A stretch of DNA of 64,000 nt from the NCBI RefSeq assembly GCF_016775155.1, contig NZ_JAEUGD010000019.1:75264-139263 (forward strand). The letters run 5' to 3'. Positions 57,637-64,000 of the stretch are shown one piece after another. The number at the start of each line of letters is the position of its first letter. Positions within the stretch are counted from its first letter, which is position 1. The DNA comes from Fulvivirga marina (GTDB taxonomy: Bacteria; Bacteroidota; Bacteroidia; Cytophagales; Cyclobacteriaceae). The position numbers and the translations under genes were made by a program. A model generated the notes under the pieces. The model saw nothing but the letters and a program-made list of their open reading frames with translations. It was not told the DNA's origin and did no database searches.

Positions 57637-57903
57637 TCAATTATTAAATATTAAAATAGGGTCTTTGCGTTTATGACTGGCTGCTAAATTATATAAATGA
57701 GAATGATAATAACTATCCCCCTGCTCAATATATCTTACTTCATGTTCAATAGTGCGCACTACTTCACGCAATGTTGAACCGGATTTCGCTAACATATAAC
57801 CATACAGGTGTGGTTGAGTAGAAGAAGTTACATAAAACTTGATCTGACACCTTCCTGATTTTAGCTTTTTACTGTACAGCTTCAATTTATAATCTCGTAC
57901 CAT
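57637..57903 (-). CDS. Unknown 88-residue protein upstream of the XRE-S24 gene
   Basis: An 88-residue basic protein (ATG at 57903), 7 bp before the repressor gene and in the same direction, so probably co-transcribed. The sequence is hydrophilic and mixed α/β: KLKLYSKKLKSGRCQIKFYV suggests two β-strands, then SGSTLREVVRTIEHEVRYIEQ a helix. No domain recognised. It could be a partner or small effector of the regulator. Its promoter region carries the inverted repeat listed next. Confidence 0.6.
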   Translation of the reverse strand: MVRDYKLKLYSKKLKSGRCQIKFYVTSSTQPHLYGYMLAKSGSTLREVVRTIEHEVRYIEQGDSYYHSHLYNLAASHKRKDPILIFNN

Positions 57904-57910
57904 ATCCCGC

Positions 57911-57933
57911 GTTTACTAATTTTTTTAGTAAAC
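57911..57933. promoter_or_regulatory. Operator-like palindrome upstream of the XRE-S24 operon
   Basis: GTTTACTAA-TTTTT-TTAGTAAAC: perfect 9-bp arms, 5-bp spacer, 8 bp before the ATG at 57903. On the minus strand near-matches to TAnnTTTG (TAACTTTT, TATGTTTA) lie at or beside its upstream arm. This is the expected place for auto-repression by a dimeric CI-like regulator; binding is inferred. Confidence 0.5.
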
Positions 57934-58074
57934 ATAAAAAGTTAAAAAATACAAAACAAGTTAATTACTAAAATTATTAGCTTAAAATACCTGGCATTTT
58001 TTTTATTCCATCTTTCTCATGATAATTCTATGTGGCAAAATTCTTTTATAACTTCACGCTTGTAATTATTAAAT

Positions 58075-58725
58075 ATGGAAGACAGCTACAAACACCGAGG
58101 CATGAGACGCTCCCTACTCAAAATACTCAGGGGAAAAGGAATTACTGACGAAGCAGTATTGGCTGCGATAGGAAAGGTACCAAGGCATTTCTTTTTTGAC
58201 AATGCATTACTGGAACATGCCTATCAGGATAAAGCATTTCCTATTGGCGAAGGACAGACCATTTCTCAACCCTATACCGTAGCATTTCAATCAGAAAAAC
58301 TTAGTGTAAAAGAAGGTTCCAAAGTGCTGGAAATAGGCACCGGAAGCGGCTATCAGGCTTGCGTACTTCTCGAGATGGGTGCTAACGTGTATACCATAGA
58401 GTATAACAAGATCCTTTATGAAAGAACACGGAAATTCCTGCCAAAAATGGGCTATAGGCCTCATTTTTTTCAAGGAGATGGATCCAAGGGTCTCCCAAGG
58501 CATGCACCATTTGACAGAATCATAGTAACTGCAGGAGCACCTTCAGTGCCTGACAGCCTGATACGACAGTTAAATATCAATGGTATATTAATCATTCCCG
58601 TTGGGAACAACGAAAGACAAAAGATGCTAAGGATCACCCGAATAGATGAGAAAAAGATAAAAAAAGAGGAGTTTGATTTCTTCAGCTTTGTACCTTTGAA
58701 AGGTGAAGAAGGTTGGGGACGGTGA
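58075..58725 (+). CDS. pcm: Protein-L-isoaspartate O-methyltransferase
   Basis: A 216-residue class I methyltransferase that repairs isoaspartyl residues. Diagnostic: VPRHFFFDNALLEHAYQDKAFPIG, GQTISQPYTVAFQ, and the S-adenosylmethionine loop VLEIGTGSGYQACVLLEMG, then FQGDGSKGLP and FDRIIVTAGAP. Length is typical. It stands alone on the plus strand, divergent from the repressor operon. Confidence 0.92.
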   Translation: MEDSYKHRGMRRSLLKILRGKGITDEAVLAAIGKVPRHFFFDNALLEHAYQDKAFPIGEGQTISQPYTVAFQSEKLSVKEGSKVLEIGTGSGYQACVLLEMGANVYTIEYNKILYERTRKFLPKMGYRPHFFQGDGSKGLPRHAPFDRIIVTAGAPSVPDSLIRQLNINGILIIPVGNNERQKMLRITRIDEKKIKKEEFDFFSFVPLKGEEGWGR

Positions 58726-58833
58726 TTTGAAAAATGAAAAATAGGAAGGCTAAGAGTGGAAATTCGACCAACCTCTCATTCCAAAACCTAATGTACTGTT
58801 TCTAACTTCTAATTTATCTACAAACATCCAGAT

Positions 58834-59367
58834 ATGTCCAAAAAACAAAAATTCGTAAGAGAGTCGTTCGTAACTATGACTGAATTTGTGTTACCCAACG
58901 ACACCAATACACTGAATAACCTCATGGGAGGAAAACTCATGCACTGGATGGATATTGTTTCTGCCATTGCTGCTCAGAAACACTCCAACCGAATTGTAGT
59001 AACAGCTTCAGTAGACAACGTATCATTTGGCAAACCCATCCAACTCGGGAATGTGGTCACATTGAAGGCCAAGGTTACACGATCATTCAATTCATCCATG
59101 GAGGTCCATATCCAGGTAGAAGCTGAAGACATTCCTGGGAACAAAAAATTTGATAGCAATAGTGCCTTTTTTACTTTTGTTGCCGTGGATCAGTCTGGTA
59201 AGCCTATTGATGTACCTGAAGCCGTACCTGAAACTGATGAAGAGAAAGACCTATATGCAGGCGCACTAAGAAGAAGACAGTTGAGACTAGTGCTTGCGGG
59301 AAGAATGAAGCCTGAAGAGGCCGTTGAGTTGAAATCAATATTCAAATTTGAAGAGAGTAATGGGTGA
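58834..59367 (+). CDS. Acyl-CoA thioesterase, YciA/BACH-like hotdog
   Basis: A 177-residue hotdog thioesterase. The conserved segment LPNDTNTLNNLMGGKLMHWMDIVSAIAAQKHSN has the N-x-x-G-x-x-L-M-x-W-M-D active-site pattern with its catalytic Asp. VTASVDNVSFGKPIQLGNVV follows. The family hydrolyses a broad range of acyl-CoAs. The last bases overlap the next gene's start (ATG at 59360), showing coupling. Confidence 0.88.
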   Translation: MSKKQKFVRESFVTMTEFVLPNDTNTLNNLMGGKLMHWMDIVSAIAAQKHSNRIVVTASVDNVSFGKPIQLGNVVTLKAKVTRSFNSSMEVHIQVEAEDIPGNKKFDSNSAFFTFVAVDQSGKPIDVPEAVPETDEEKDLYAGALRRRQLRLVLAGRMKPEEAVELKSIFKFEESNG

Positions 59368-59914
59368 CAATAGTTTTCTTAAACATTTTATTACCGAACC
59401 TGTATTTGTAATCCCTGGAGAAGAATTAGTTGCCTCTATTACCGGGTCCAGGGAGGAAAAAGCTGAAGCCATCGTAGAAGAGGCTCCTGCAATATATCAG
59501 TCGCAAGAAGCCACCAAGAAAAAGGCTAAGGAAGTGACATTTAAAGGAAGCAACAAGAAGCAAATATTAGTAATCGTAGACCAGCCCGGAGAAGAGTTTA
59601 TCAACGCTGCTGACGAGTCTTTTTTGAGCAAGATAATGGGAGCTATCAAGCTAGATATCAACGACATTGCCATTATCAACTTTTCCAATAATAGTGAGTT
59701 GAACAAAGAGCTTTTATTAGACTTTAGCGCCACCAGATACCTTATGTTTGGTATAGACGACAGCAAGTTACTCAAAGGTAACTTCCCCCCCTACCAAATC
59801 ATGGATATAGGGAATAACAAGCAAGTATTAATCTGTTCCGCATTGGCAACTATTGCGAGTGATCCCTCTCAAAAAAAGCTATTATGGACAGCGCTACAAA
59901 AGATGTTTCTATAA
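59360..59914 (+). CDS. Conserved unknown protein, possibly HolD/UDG-fold like
   Basis: A 184-residue protein from the ATG at 59360 (an in-frame TTG at 59348 adds four residues). It overlaps the thioesterase gene by 8 bp. The layout is: FLKHFITEPVFVIP, an acidic/Lys linker, KKQILVIVDQPGEEFI, then alternating strands and helices ending ASDPSQKKLLWTALQKMFL. That ending resembles the 'PxxKRxLWxxL' C-terminus of DNA polymerase III psi subunit (HolD), and the fold order is compatible, but the similarity is by eye and weak. Otherwise a Bacteroidota-conserved unknown. Confidence 0.55.
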   Translation: MGDNSFLKHFITEPVFVIPGEELVASITGSREEKAEAIVEEAPAIYQSQEATKKKAKEVTFKGSNKKQILVIVDQPGEEFINAADESFLSKIMGAIKLDINDIAIINFSNNSELNKELLLDFSATRYLMFGIDDSKLLKGNFPPYQIMDIGNNKQVLICSALATIASDPSQKKLLWTALQKMFL

Positions 59915-59967
59915 TCTTACCTATATCATGTTTTAATTATTTTATTTTTAAATAATATATGTTCTTC

Positions 59968-59975
59968 TATCTTTG
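59968..59975 (+). promoter_or_regulatory. -7 promoter element for hppA
   Basis: TATCTTTG matches TAnnTTTG exactly, 80 bp before the ATG at 60056. It would give a leader of about 75 nt containing the hairpin at 59990-60011. Confidence 0.5.
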
Positions 59976-59989
59976 CGCAGGTTTTTAAT

Positions 59990-60011
59990 AAGGGGCTTTT
60001 CGCCCTTTTTA
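59990..60011 (+). terminator. Short hairpin and T-tract in the hppA leader
   Basis: AAGGG and CCCTT form a 5-bp stem (loop GCTTTTCG), followed by TTTT. It lies downstream of the probable hppA -7 element, so it could be an attenuator; alternatively it ends transcription of the upstream gene. The stem is short and stability is doubtful. Confidence 0.4.
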
Positions 60012-60055
60012 ATTTTAAAGCGAATAATAATTAAACTAAACCATATTAATTAAAA

Positions 60056-62380
60056 ATGAATAACGTCATTTACGTAGTTCCACTGCTTGGGCTTTTAGGG
60101 CTCATTGTTATGGCAGTAAAATCCTCCTGGGTTAAAAAACAGGATGCCGGAGATGAAAAAATGCAAGTTCTTGCCAACCACATTAGAGAAGGAGCATTGG
60201 CATTCTTAAACGCCGAATACAAAGTATTAACCATTTTCGTAATAGTTGCAGGTATACTTCTAGGTGTTATTTCATCATTAGTTGCCACAACTCACTGGTT
60301 TATTATCATAGCCTTTGTTATAGGGGCTTTCTTCTCTGCCCTTGCAGGAAACATTGGTATGCGTATAGCTACTGCTGCCAACGTAAGAACAACTCAGGCC
60401 GCAAGAACAAGCCTTCCACAGGCACTTAAAGTATCTTTTACCGGCGGAACCGTAATGGGGCTGGGAGTAGCAGGCCTTGCTGTATTTGGCCTTAGTTTGT
60501 TGTTTACTATTCTTTTTACCTGGTTCATGGGCGGGCAGTGGACAGCCAATGGAGTTCATGATATGACTATCGTATTGGAAGCGCTTGCAGGGTTTTCTTT
60601 GGGTGCTGAATCAATTGCACTTTTTGCCCGTGTTGGTGGAGGTATTTATACCAAAGCCGCTGACGTTGGAGCTGACCTTGTAGGTAAAGTAGAGGCTGGT
60701 ATCCCTGAAGACGATCCTAGAAACCCCGCTACAATTGCTGATAACGTGGGTGATAACGTGGGTGATGTTGCCGGTATGGGTGCTGACCTTTTTGGCTCAT
60801 ATGTAGCTACCGTTTTAGCTTCTATGGTGTTAGGTAACTATGTAATCCGTGACATGGGAGGCTCCATCACTGACGAATTCGGAGGCATAGGCCCTATCCT
60901 CCTTCCTTTGGTCATTGCTGGTCTTGGTATAGTTTTTTCTATTATTGGAACTTTCTTCATTAACATCAGCGATAATAACGCAAAAGAGCCACAGGTGCAG
61001 GGAGCGCTCAACAGAGGAAACTGGGGTTCTATCATACTTACCGGTGTCGCTGCTTTCTTCATTATTGACTGGATGCTTCCTGCAACAATGCAAATGAACT
61101 TCTTCGGCCAAGGCTTGATTGATGTCACTTCTTTAGATGTATTCTACGCTGTACTTATTGGTCTGGCTGTAGGAGGATTGATCTCTTACTTTACAGAATA
61201 TTATACCGGACTAGGTAAAAAACCGGTCATTGACATCGTTCAAAAATCAGCCACCGGAGCTGCTACCAATATTATTGCCGGTCTAGCTACAGGTATGATA
61301 TCTACCTTTGCTCCTATTCTGCTATTCGCTGGTGCCATCTGGGGAGCTTATGAATTTGCTGGTTTCTATGGTGTAGCAATTGCTGCTTCAGCTATGATGG
61401 CTACTACAGCCATGCAGTTGGCTATTGATGCCTTCGGTCCTATTGCTGATAACGCCGGTGGTATCGCTGAAATGAGTGAACTTCCTAAAGATGTAAGAGA
61501 GAAAACTGACATCCTCGATTCAGTAGGTAATACTACTGCTGCTATAGGTAAAGGGTTTGCTATTGCTTCGGCGGCATTGACAGCACTTGCTCTTTTTGCT
61601 GCATATGTAACCTTTACAGGTATAGATGGGATTAACATCTTCAAAGCTGATGTATTGGCTGCCTTGTTTATAGGAGGAATGATACCTGTTGTATTTTCCG
61701 CCCTAGCCATGAACTCTGTAGGTAAAGCTGCAATGGAAATGGTAAAAGAGGTAAGAAGACAGTTTAAAGAAATACCTGGTATCATGGAAGGAACAGGCAA
61801 ACCTGAGTATGGGAAATGTGTTGACATTTCAACCAAAGCCGCACTTAGAGAAATGATGTTACCTGGTGCTATCACTATCATTACGCCAATACTTGTAGGT
61901 TTCATCATGGGACCTGAAGCTCTGGGAAGTTACATGGCTGGTGTTGCTGTTTCAGGTGTACTTTGGGCTATTTTCCAAAACAATGCTGGAGGTGCATGGG
62001 ATAACGCTAAAAAATCATTCGAAGCTGGTGTTGAGATAGACGGGGAAATGACTTACAAAGGTTCTGATGCCCACAAAGCTGCTGTTACAGGAGATACAGT
62101 TGGTGACCCTTTTAAAGACACTTCAGGACCTTCAATGAACATTCTTATTAAACTTACTTGCCTTGTAGGTCTTGTTATTGCTCCTATCCTAGGAGAGGTA
62201 TACAGCAATATCGAGCATACTCAGGCAGAAAATGTCAAAACAGAAATATTAACTACTGTTGAAGAGGGTAAAGAAGTAACTACAACCGTTACAGCCACAG
62301 AAACAGACGTGGAGCCTGTTGCAGAGACCACAACAGAGGAAGAATTTAAAGTTGAAACTGAAGAAGTTCAGGAACAATAA
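60056..62380 (+). CDS. hppA: K+-dependent-type ion-translocating membrane pyrophosphatase
   Basis: A 774-residue membrane pyrophosphatase with about 16 helices that couples pyrophosphate hydrolysis to Na+ and/or H+ export. The substrate site is visible as [49 protein letters not shown] and the C-terminal [35 protein letters not shown] (491-500) has Ala495 and Gly498 where K+-independent enzymes have Lys and Thr, so it is the K+-dependent class, most often Na+-pumping. After the last helix an acidic Glu/Thr-rich tail of about 55 residues (715-774, ending EEVQEQ) is unlike most family members. A terminator follows. Confidence 0.92.
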   Translation: MNNVIYVVPLLGLLGLIVMAVKSSWVKKQDAGDEKMQVLANHIREGALAFLNAEYKVLTIFVIVAGILLGVISSLVATTHWFIIIAFVIGAFFSALAGNIGMRIATAANVRTTQAARTSLPQALKVSFTGGTVMGLGVAGLAVFGLSLLFTILFTWFMGGQWTANGVHDMTIVLEALAGFSLGAESIALFARVGGGIYTKAADVGADLVGKVEAGIPEDDPRNPATIADNVGDNVGDVAGMGADLFGSYVATVLASMVLGNYVIRDMGGSITDEFGGIGPILLPLVIAGLGIVFSIIGTFFINISDNNAKEPQVQGALNRGNWGSIILTGVAAFFIIDWMLPATMQMNFFGQGLIDVTSLDVFYAVLIGLAVGGLISYFTEYYTGLGKKPVIDIVQKSATGAATNIIAGLATGMISTFAPILLFAGAIWGAYEFAGFYGVAIAASAMMATTAMQLAIDAFGPIADNAGGIAEMSELPKDVREKTDILDSVGNTTAAIGKGFAIASAALTALALFAAYVTFTGIDGINIFKADVLAALFIGGMIPVVFSALAMNSVGKAAMEMVKEVRRQFKEIPGIMEGTGKPEYGKCVDISTKAALREMMLPGAITIITPILVGFIMGPEALGSYMAGVAVSGVLWAIFQNNAGGAWDNAKKSFEAGVEIDGEMTYKGSDAHKAAVTGDTVGDPFKDTSGPSMNILIKLTCLVGLVIAPILGEVYSNIEHTQAENVKTEILTTVEEGKEVTTTVTATETDVEPVAETTTEEEFKVETEEVQEQ

Positions 62381-62400
62381 GCTCAACTTTTTATAGAATA

Positions 62401-62429
62401 AAAAAGCTCCGTAAAAAACGGAGCTTTTT
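62401..62429. terminator. Intrinsic terminator after hppA
   Basis: AAAAAGCTCCGT pairs with ACGGAGCTTTTT across a 5-A loop and is followed by more T. Confidence 0.88.
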
Positions 62430-62448
62430 TTGTTTTCATTCAATTGAA

Positions 62449-62456
62449 TATATTTG
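62449..62456 (+). promoter_or_regulatory. -7 element before the DUF2147 gene
   Basis: TATATTTG matches TAnnTTTG, 29 bp before the ATG at 62486. No well-spaced -33 box is visible. Confidence 0.4.
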
Positions 62457-62485
62457 ATTTAACAACTTATTTGAATTAATATACT

Positions 62486-62917
62486 ATGAAATACTATATA
62501 TGGATCTGGTTGCTAATGCCAGTGTGTGTTTTTGCACAAGACAACAACAGCATAACAGGAAAATGGACAACCATTGATGATGAAACCGGAGAGGCAAAAT
62601 CGGTTGTCAAGATATACGAGAAAGAAGGAAAATACTACGGGAAAATTGTCAGGCTGTTCCGGGATTCCGGAGAAGATCCGGATCCTATTTGTGATGATTG
62701 TCCGGAGGATGATCCCAGATATAAGGAAAAAATAATTGGCATGGAGATCATCAAAGACCTAAAAAAAGATGGAGAAGAATATGTTGAAGGTACTGTACTA
62801 AAACCTGACGAAGGAAGAATATATAAATGTAAGCTATGGTTGGAAAACAATAAATTAAAAGTTCGTGGATATTGGGGTTTTTTATACCGAACCCAAACTT
62901 GGGAAAAAACTGAATAG
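62486..62917 (+). CDS. DUF2147 family exported protein
   Basis: A 143-residue protein with a signal peptide (about 1-18, MPVCVFAQ). The mature part begins ITGKWTTIDDETGEAKSVVKIYE and has GKIVRLF, CDDCPEDDPRYKEKIIGMEII, GTVLKPDEGRIYKCKLWLE and RGYWGFLYRTQTW, which is the DUF2147 pattern, a lipocalin-like β-barrel seen in many periplasmic proteins. Function not established. It is followed 115 bp later by the sigma-factor gene. Confidence 0.85.
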   Translation: MKYYIWIWLLMPVCVFAQDNNSITGKWTTIDDETGEAKSVVKIYEKEGKYYGKIVRLFRDSGEDPDPICDDCPEDDPRYKEKIIGMEIIKDLKKDGEEYVEGTVLKPDEGRIYKCKLWLENNKLKVRGYWGFLYRTQTWEKTE

Positions 62918-63032
62918 AGACATTTTTCCTTAAATTATCCAGCCAATCGTCGTTTAAGCGAATATTTTCTGTATCCGTCTGACGGTGAGGGTTACCTACA
63001 ATATAATACTTGTATAAAACAGCAGAGCTCAA

Positions 63033-63572
63033 ATGAAGGACAAGGAAATTTTTGAAAAAATATGCCAGGGCGACGAGAAGAGTTTAGAATATCTATATAA
63101 GAAATATTATCGGATGATGACCAAGCTGGTTATCTCCAATAGCGGAACAGAGCAGGAAGCAAAAGATATTTATCAAGACGCTTTAGTTGTATTTTGGCAA
63201 AAGGCCACCAGTGGCAACTTGGTCCTTACATCTAAGATCAGTACTTATCTTTACAGTATCTGCCAAAACCTGTGGAGAAAAGAACTAGATAGAAAAAAGC
63301 GTTTATCACATGAAGAAAAAGATGGTGTTGAATACACCGACATTGACTCAAAGGAACGCGCCAAAATTATACACAGGTGTATCAATGAATTAGGTGATAC
63401 GTGTAAAAAAGTGCTAATGTATTATTACTTTGACGGTTTATCAATGCAGGACATAGCCGATAAGTTAGGTTTTGCAAATACGAACACCGCCAAAACAAAA
63501 AAATATAAGTGTAAAAAGAAACTTGATGACTTAGTCAAATCTCTGTATTCAGAGAGCGACTTTCTTGACTAA
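63033..63572 (+). CDS. ECF-type RNA polymerase sigma factor
   Basis: A 179-residue sigma-70 family factor. Region 2 is around residues 20-85 (EYLYKKYYRMMTKLV, AKDIYQDALVVFWQK), and region 4 around 110-170 (LGDTCKKVLMYYYFDGLSMQDIADKLGFANTNTAKTKKYKCKKKL) with its helix-turn-helix. There is no region 3, as in ECF factors. Its stop is followed at once by the ATG of a membrane protein that looks like its anti-sigma partner, the usual ECF arrangement. Target promoters are unknown. Confidence 0.9.
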   Translation: MKDKEIFEKICQGDEKSLEYLYKKYYRMMTKLVISNSGTEQEAKDIYQDALVVFWQKATSGNLVLTSKISTYLYSICQNLWRKELDRKKRLSHEEKDGVEYTDIDSKERAKIIHRCINELGDTCKKVLMYYYFDGLSMQDIADKLGFANTNTAKTKKYKCKKKLDDLVKSLYSESDFLD

Positions 63573-64000
63573 ATGAGTATGAGCAATTTAGAATTAATTG
63601 ATGCTTATTTCGGCAACGAAATGACAGCTGCTGAAAAGCAAGCTTTTGAAAAGCGTCTACAGCAAGAGCCTGAGCTGAACAAGGAGTTTGAGTTCCAGAG
63701 GGATATTGTAGATGCACTCAAAAAAGAACGTGCCGCCGAACTAAAAGCTATGTTGGATAAAGTACCCGTTGGTGGCGGAACCGGTAGCACCATAGGTAAA
63801 ATTTTATCCTCCGCTGCCGTTATTGGGATGGTAGCATTGGGAATCTACTACTTTTGGCCTGAAGAAAACATTGCCATTGAAACCACCCCTAAAACTGATG
63901 TAACTGTAACTAATCCTATTGAGGATACACAAGCCCAGGAATCAGAAACAACAGATGAAGAGGAAAAACCTCTCATAGCTGAGAATAAAAAGGAAACAGT
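63573..64000 (+). CDS. Probable anti-sigma factor, partial
   Basis: The frame opens with ATG at 63573, the base after the sigma-factor stop, and runs off the window (142 codons). Residues 1-70 are a helical, charged cytoplasmic part with ELIDAYFGNEMTAAEKQAFEKRLQQEPELNKEFEFQ, the zinc-less anti-sigma (ASD-like) start common in Bacteroidota. A transmembrane helix follows (about 77-97, KILSSAAVIGMVALGIYYFW), then an acidic Thr/Glu-rich periplasmic part. Pairing with the ECF gene makes an anti-sigma role likely. The second ATG at 63579 is an alternative start. Confidence 0.75.
   Translation, partial: MSMSNLELIDAYFGNEMTAAEKQAFEKRLQQEPELNKEFEFQRDIVDALKKERAAELKAMLDKVPVGGGTGSTIGKILSSAAVIGMVALGIYYFWPEENIAIETTPKTDVTVTNPIEDTQAQESETTDEEEKPLIAENKKET

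Noticed and set aside
56838-57933. Prophage or integrative element suggested by the CI-like repressor
   Set aside because: No integrase, structural phage gene, attachment repeat or tRNA is found nearby; neighbours are housekeeping genes.
61366-61908. 180-codon open frame antisense to hppA
   Set aside because: It lies wholly inside a highly conserved gene on the other strand, lacks any recognisable domain, and is explained by the codon pattern of hppA.

Overview
The window looks like chromosomal DNA of a Bacteroidota bacterium, most likely from the Cytophagales (marine Fulvivirga/Flammeovirga-like). This is inferred from the gene content: SusC/HmuR-type TonB receptor, PorE-like TPR/PD40/OmpA protein, type IX secretion (T9SS) C-terminal sorting domain, 'putative porin' family, Bacteroidota 'asparagine synthetase B' lipoprotein-like family, menaquinone genes. 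It also fits the AT-rich intergenic DNA, weak Shine-Dalgarno sites and several TAnnTTTG promoter elements of the kind used by the Bacteroidota primary sigma factor. No rRNA, tRNA, CRISPR array, insertion sequence or prophage was recognised.

Layout. 1-1.1 kb: a TPR lipoprotein (cut by the window edge) and a 51-residue lipoprotein, both on the minus strand. 1.4-6.3 kb: a solitary 1605-residue protein joining a sacsin-like GHKL ATPase domain to an SF1 (Upf1/DNA2-like) helicase, preceded by a perfect 9-bp inverted repeat; a candidate defence or nucleic-acid quality-control protein. 6.5-11.8 kb: small metabolic and housekeeping genes (RluE-like pseudouridine synthase, phosphodiester glycosidase, two GNAT acetyltransferases, M20 peptidase, DUF2809 membrane protein, an unknown). 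12-16.9 kb: heme/hemoglobin-type TonB receptor convergent with a PorE-like OmpA protein, sharing a bidirectional terminator.

17.2-36.7 kb is the most striking region: six co-directional genes, the first five separated by only 4-7 bp. They encode (1) an Npt-type nucleotide transporter fused to HEAT repeats and a cyclic-nucleotide-binding-like domain, (2) a protein with TIR-like/DUF4062-like modules, (3) an nSTAND1 NTPase-transmembrane-coiled coil-WD40 protein, (4) an outer-membrane barrel protein, (5) a propeller-like lipoprotein and (6) a ~3100-residue T9SS-exported surface protein, followed by a strong terminator. I interpret it as a candidate envelope-spanning signalling or conflict system: STAND-type switch plus TIR plus nucleotide transport, coupled to surface proteins. 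No described system with this exact composition is known to me, but this could not be searched here.

36.8-48.1 kb: a small CTD-like protein, a MacB/FtsX permease, the misnamed 'asparagine synthetase B' family, an lpxK-porin-miaE minus-strand run, and a nif3-coiled-coil-TPR operon. The coiled-coil protein has lost most of its zinc-ribbon cysteines. 48.1-56 kb: menaquinone genes menI-like, menF, menD, menB and, after an intervening zinc metalloprotease, menE; menF and menD start at TTG. 56.1-58 kb: a small barrel protein and a CI/LexA-like XRE-S24 repressor with an 88-residue upstream partner and an operator-like palindrome. 58-64 kb: pcm, an acyl-CoA thioesterase, a possible HolD-like protein, a K+-dependent-type membrane pyrophosphatase with an unusual acidic tail, a DUF2147 protein, an ECF sigma factor and its probable membrane anti-sigma protein (cut by the window end).
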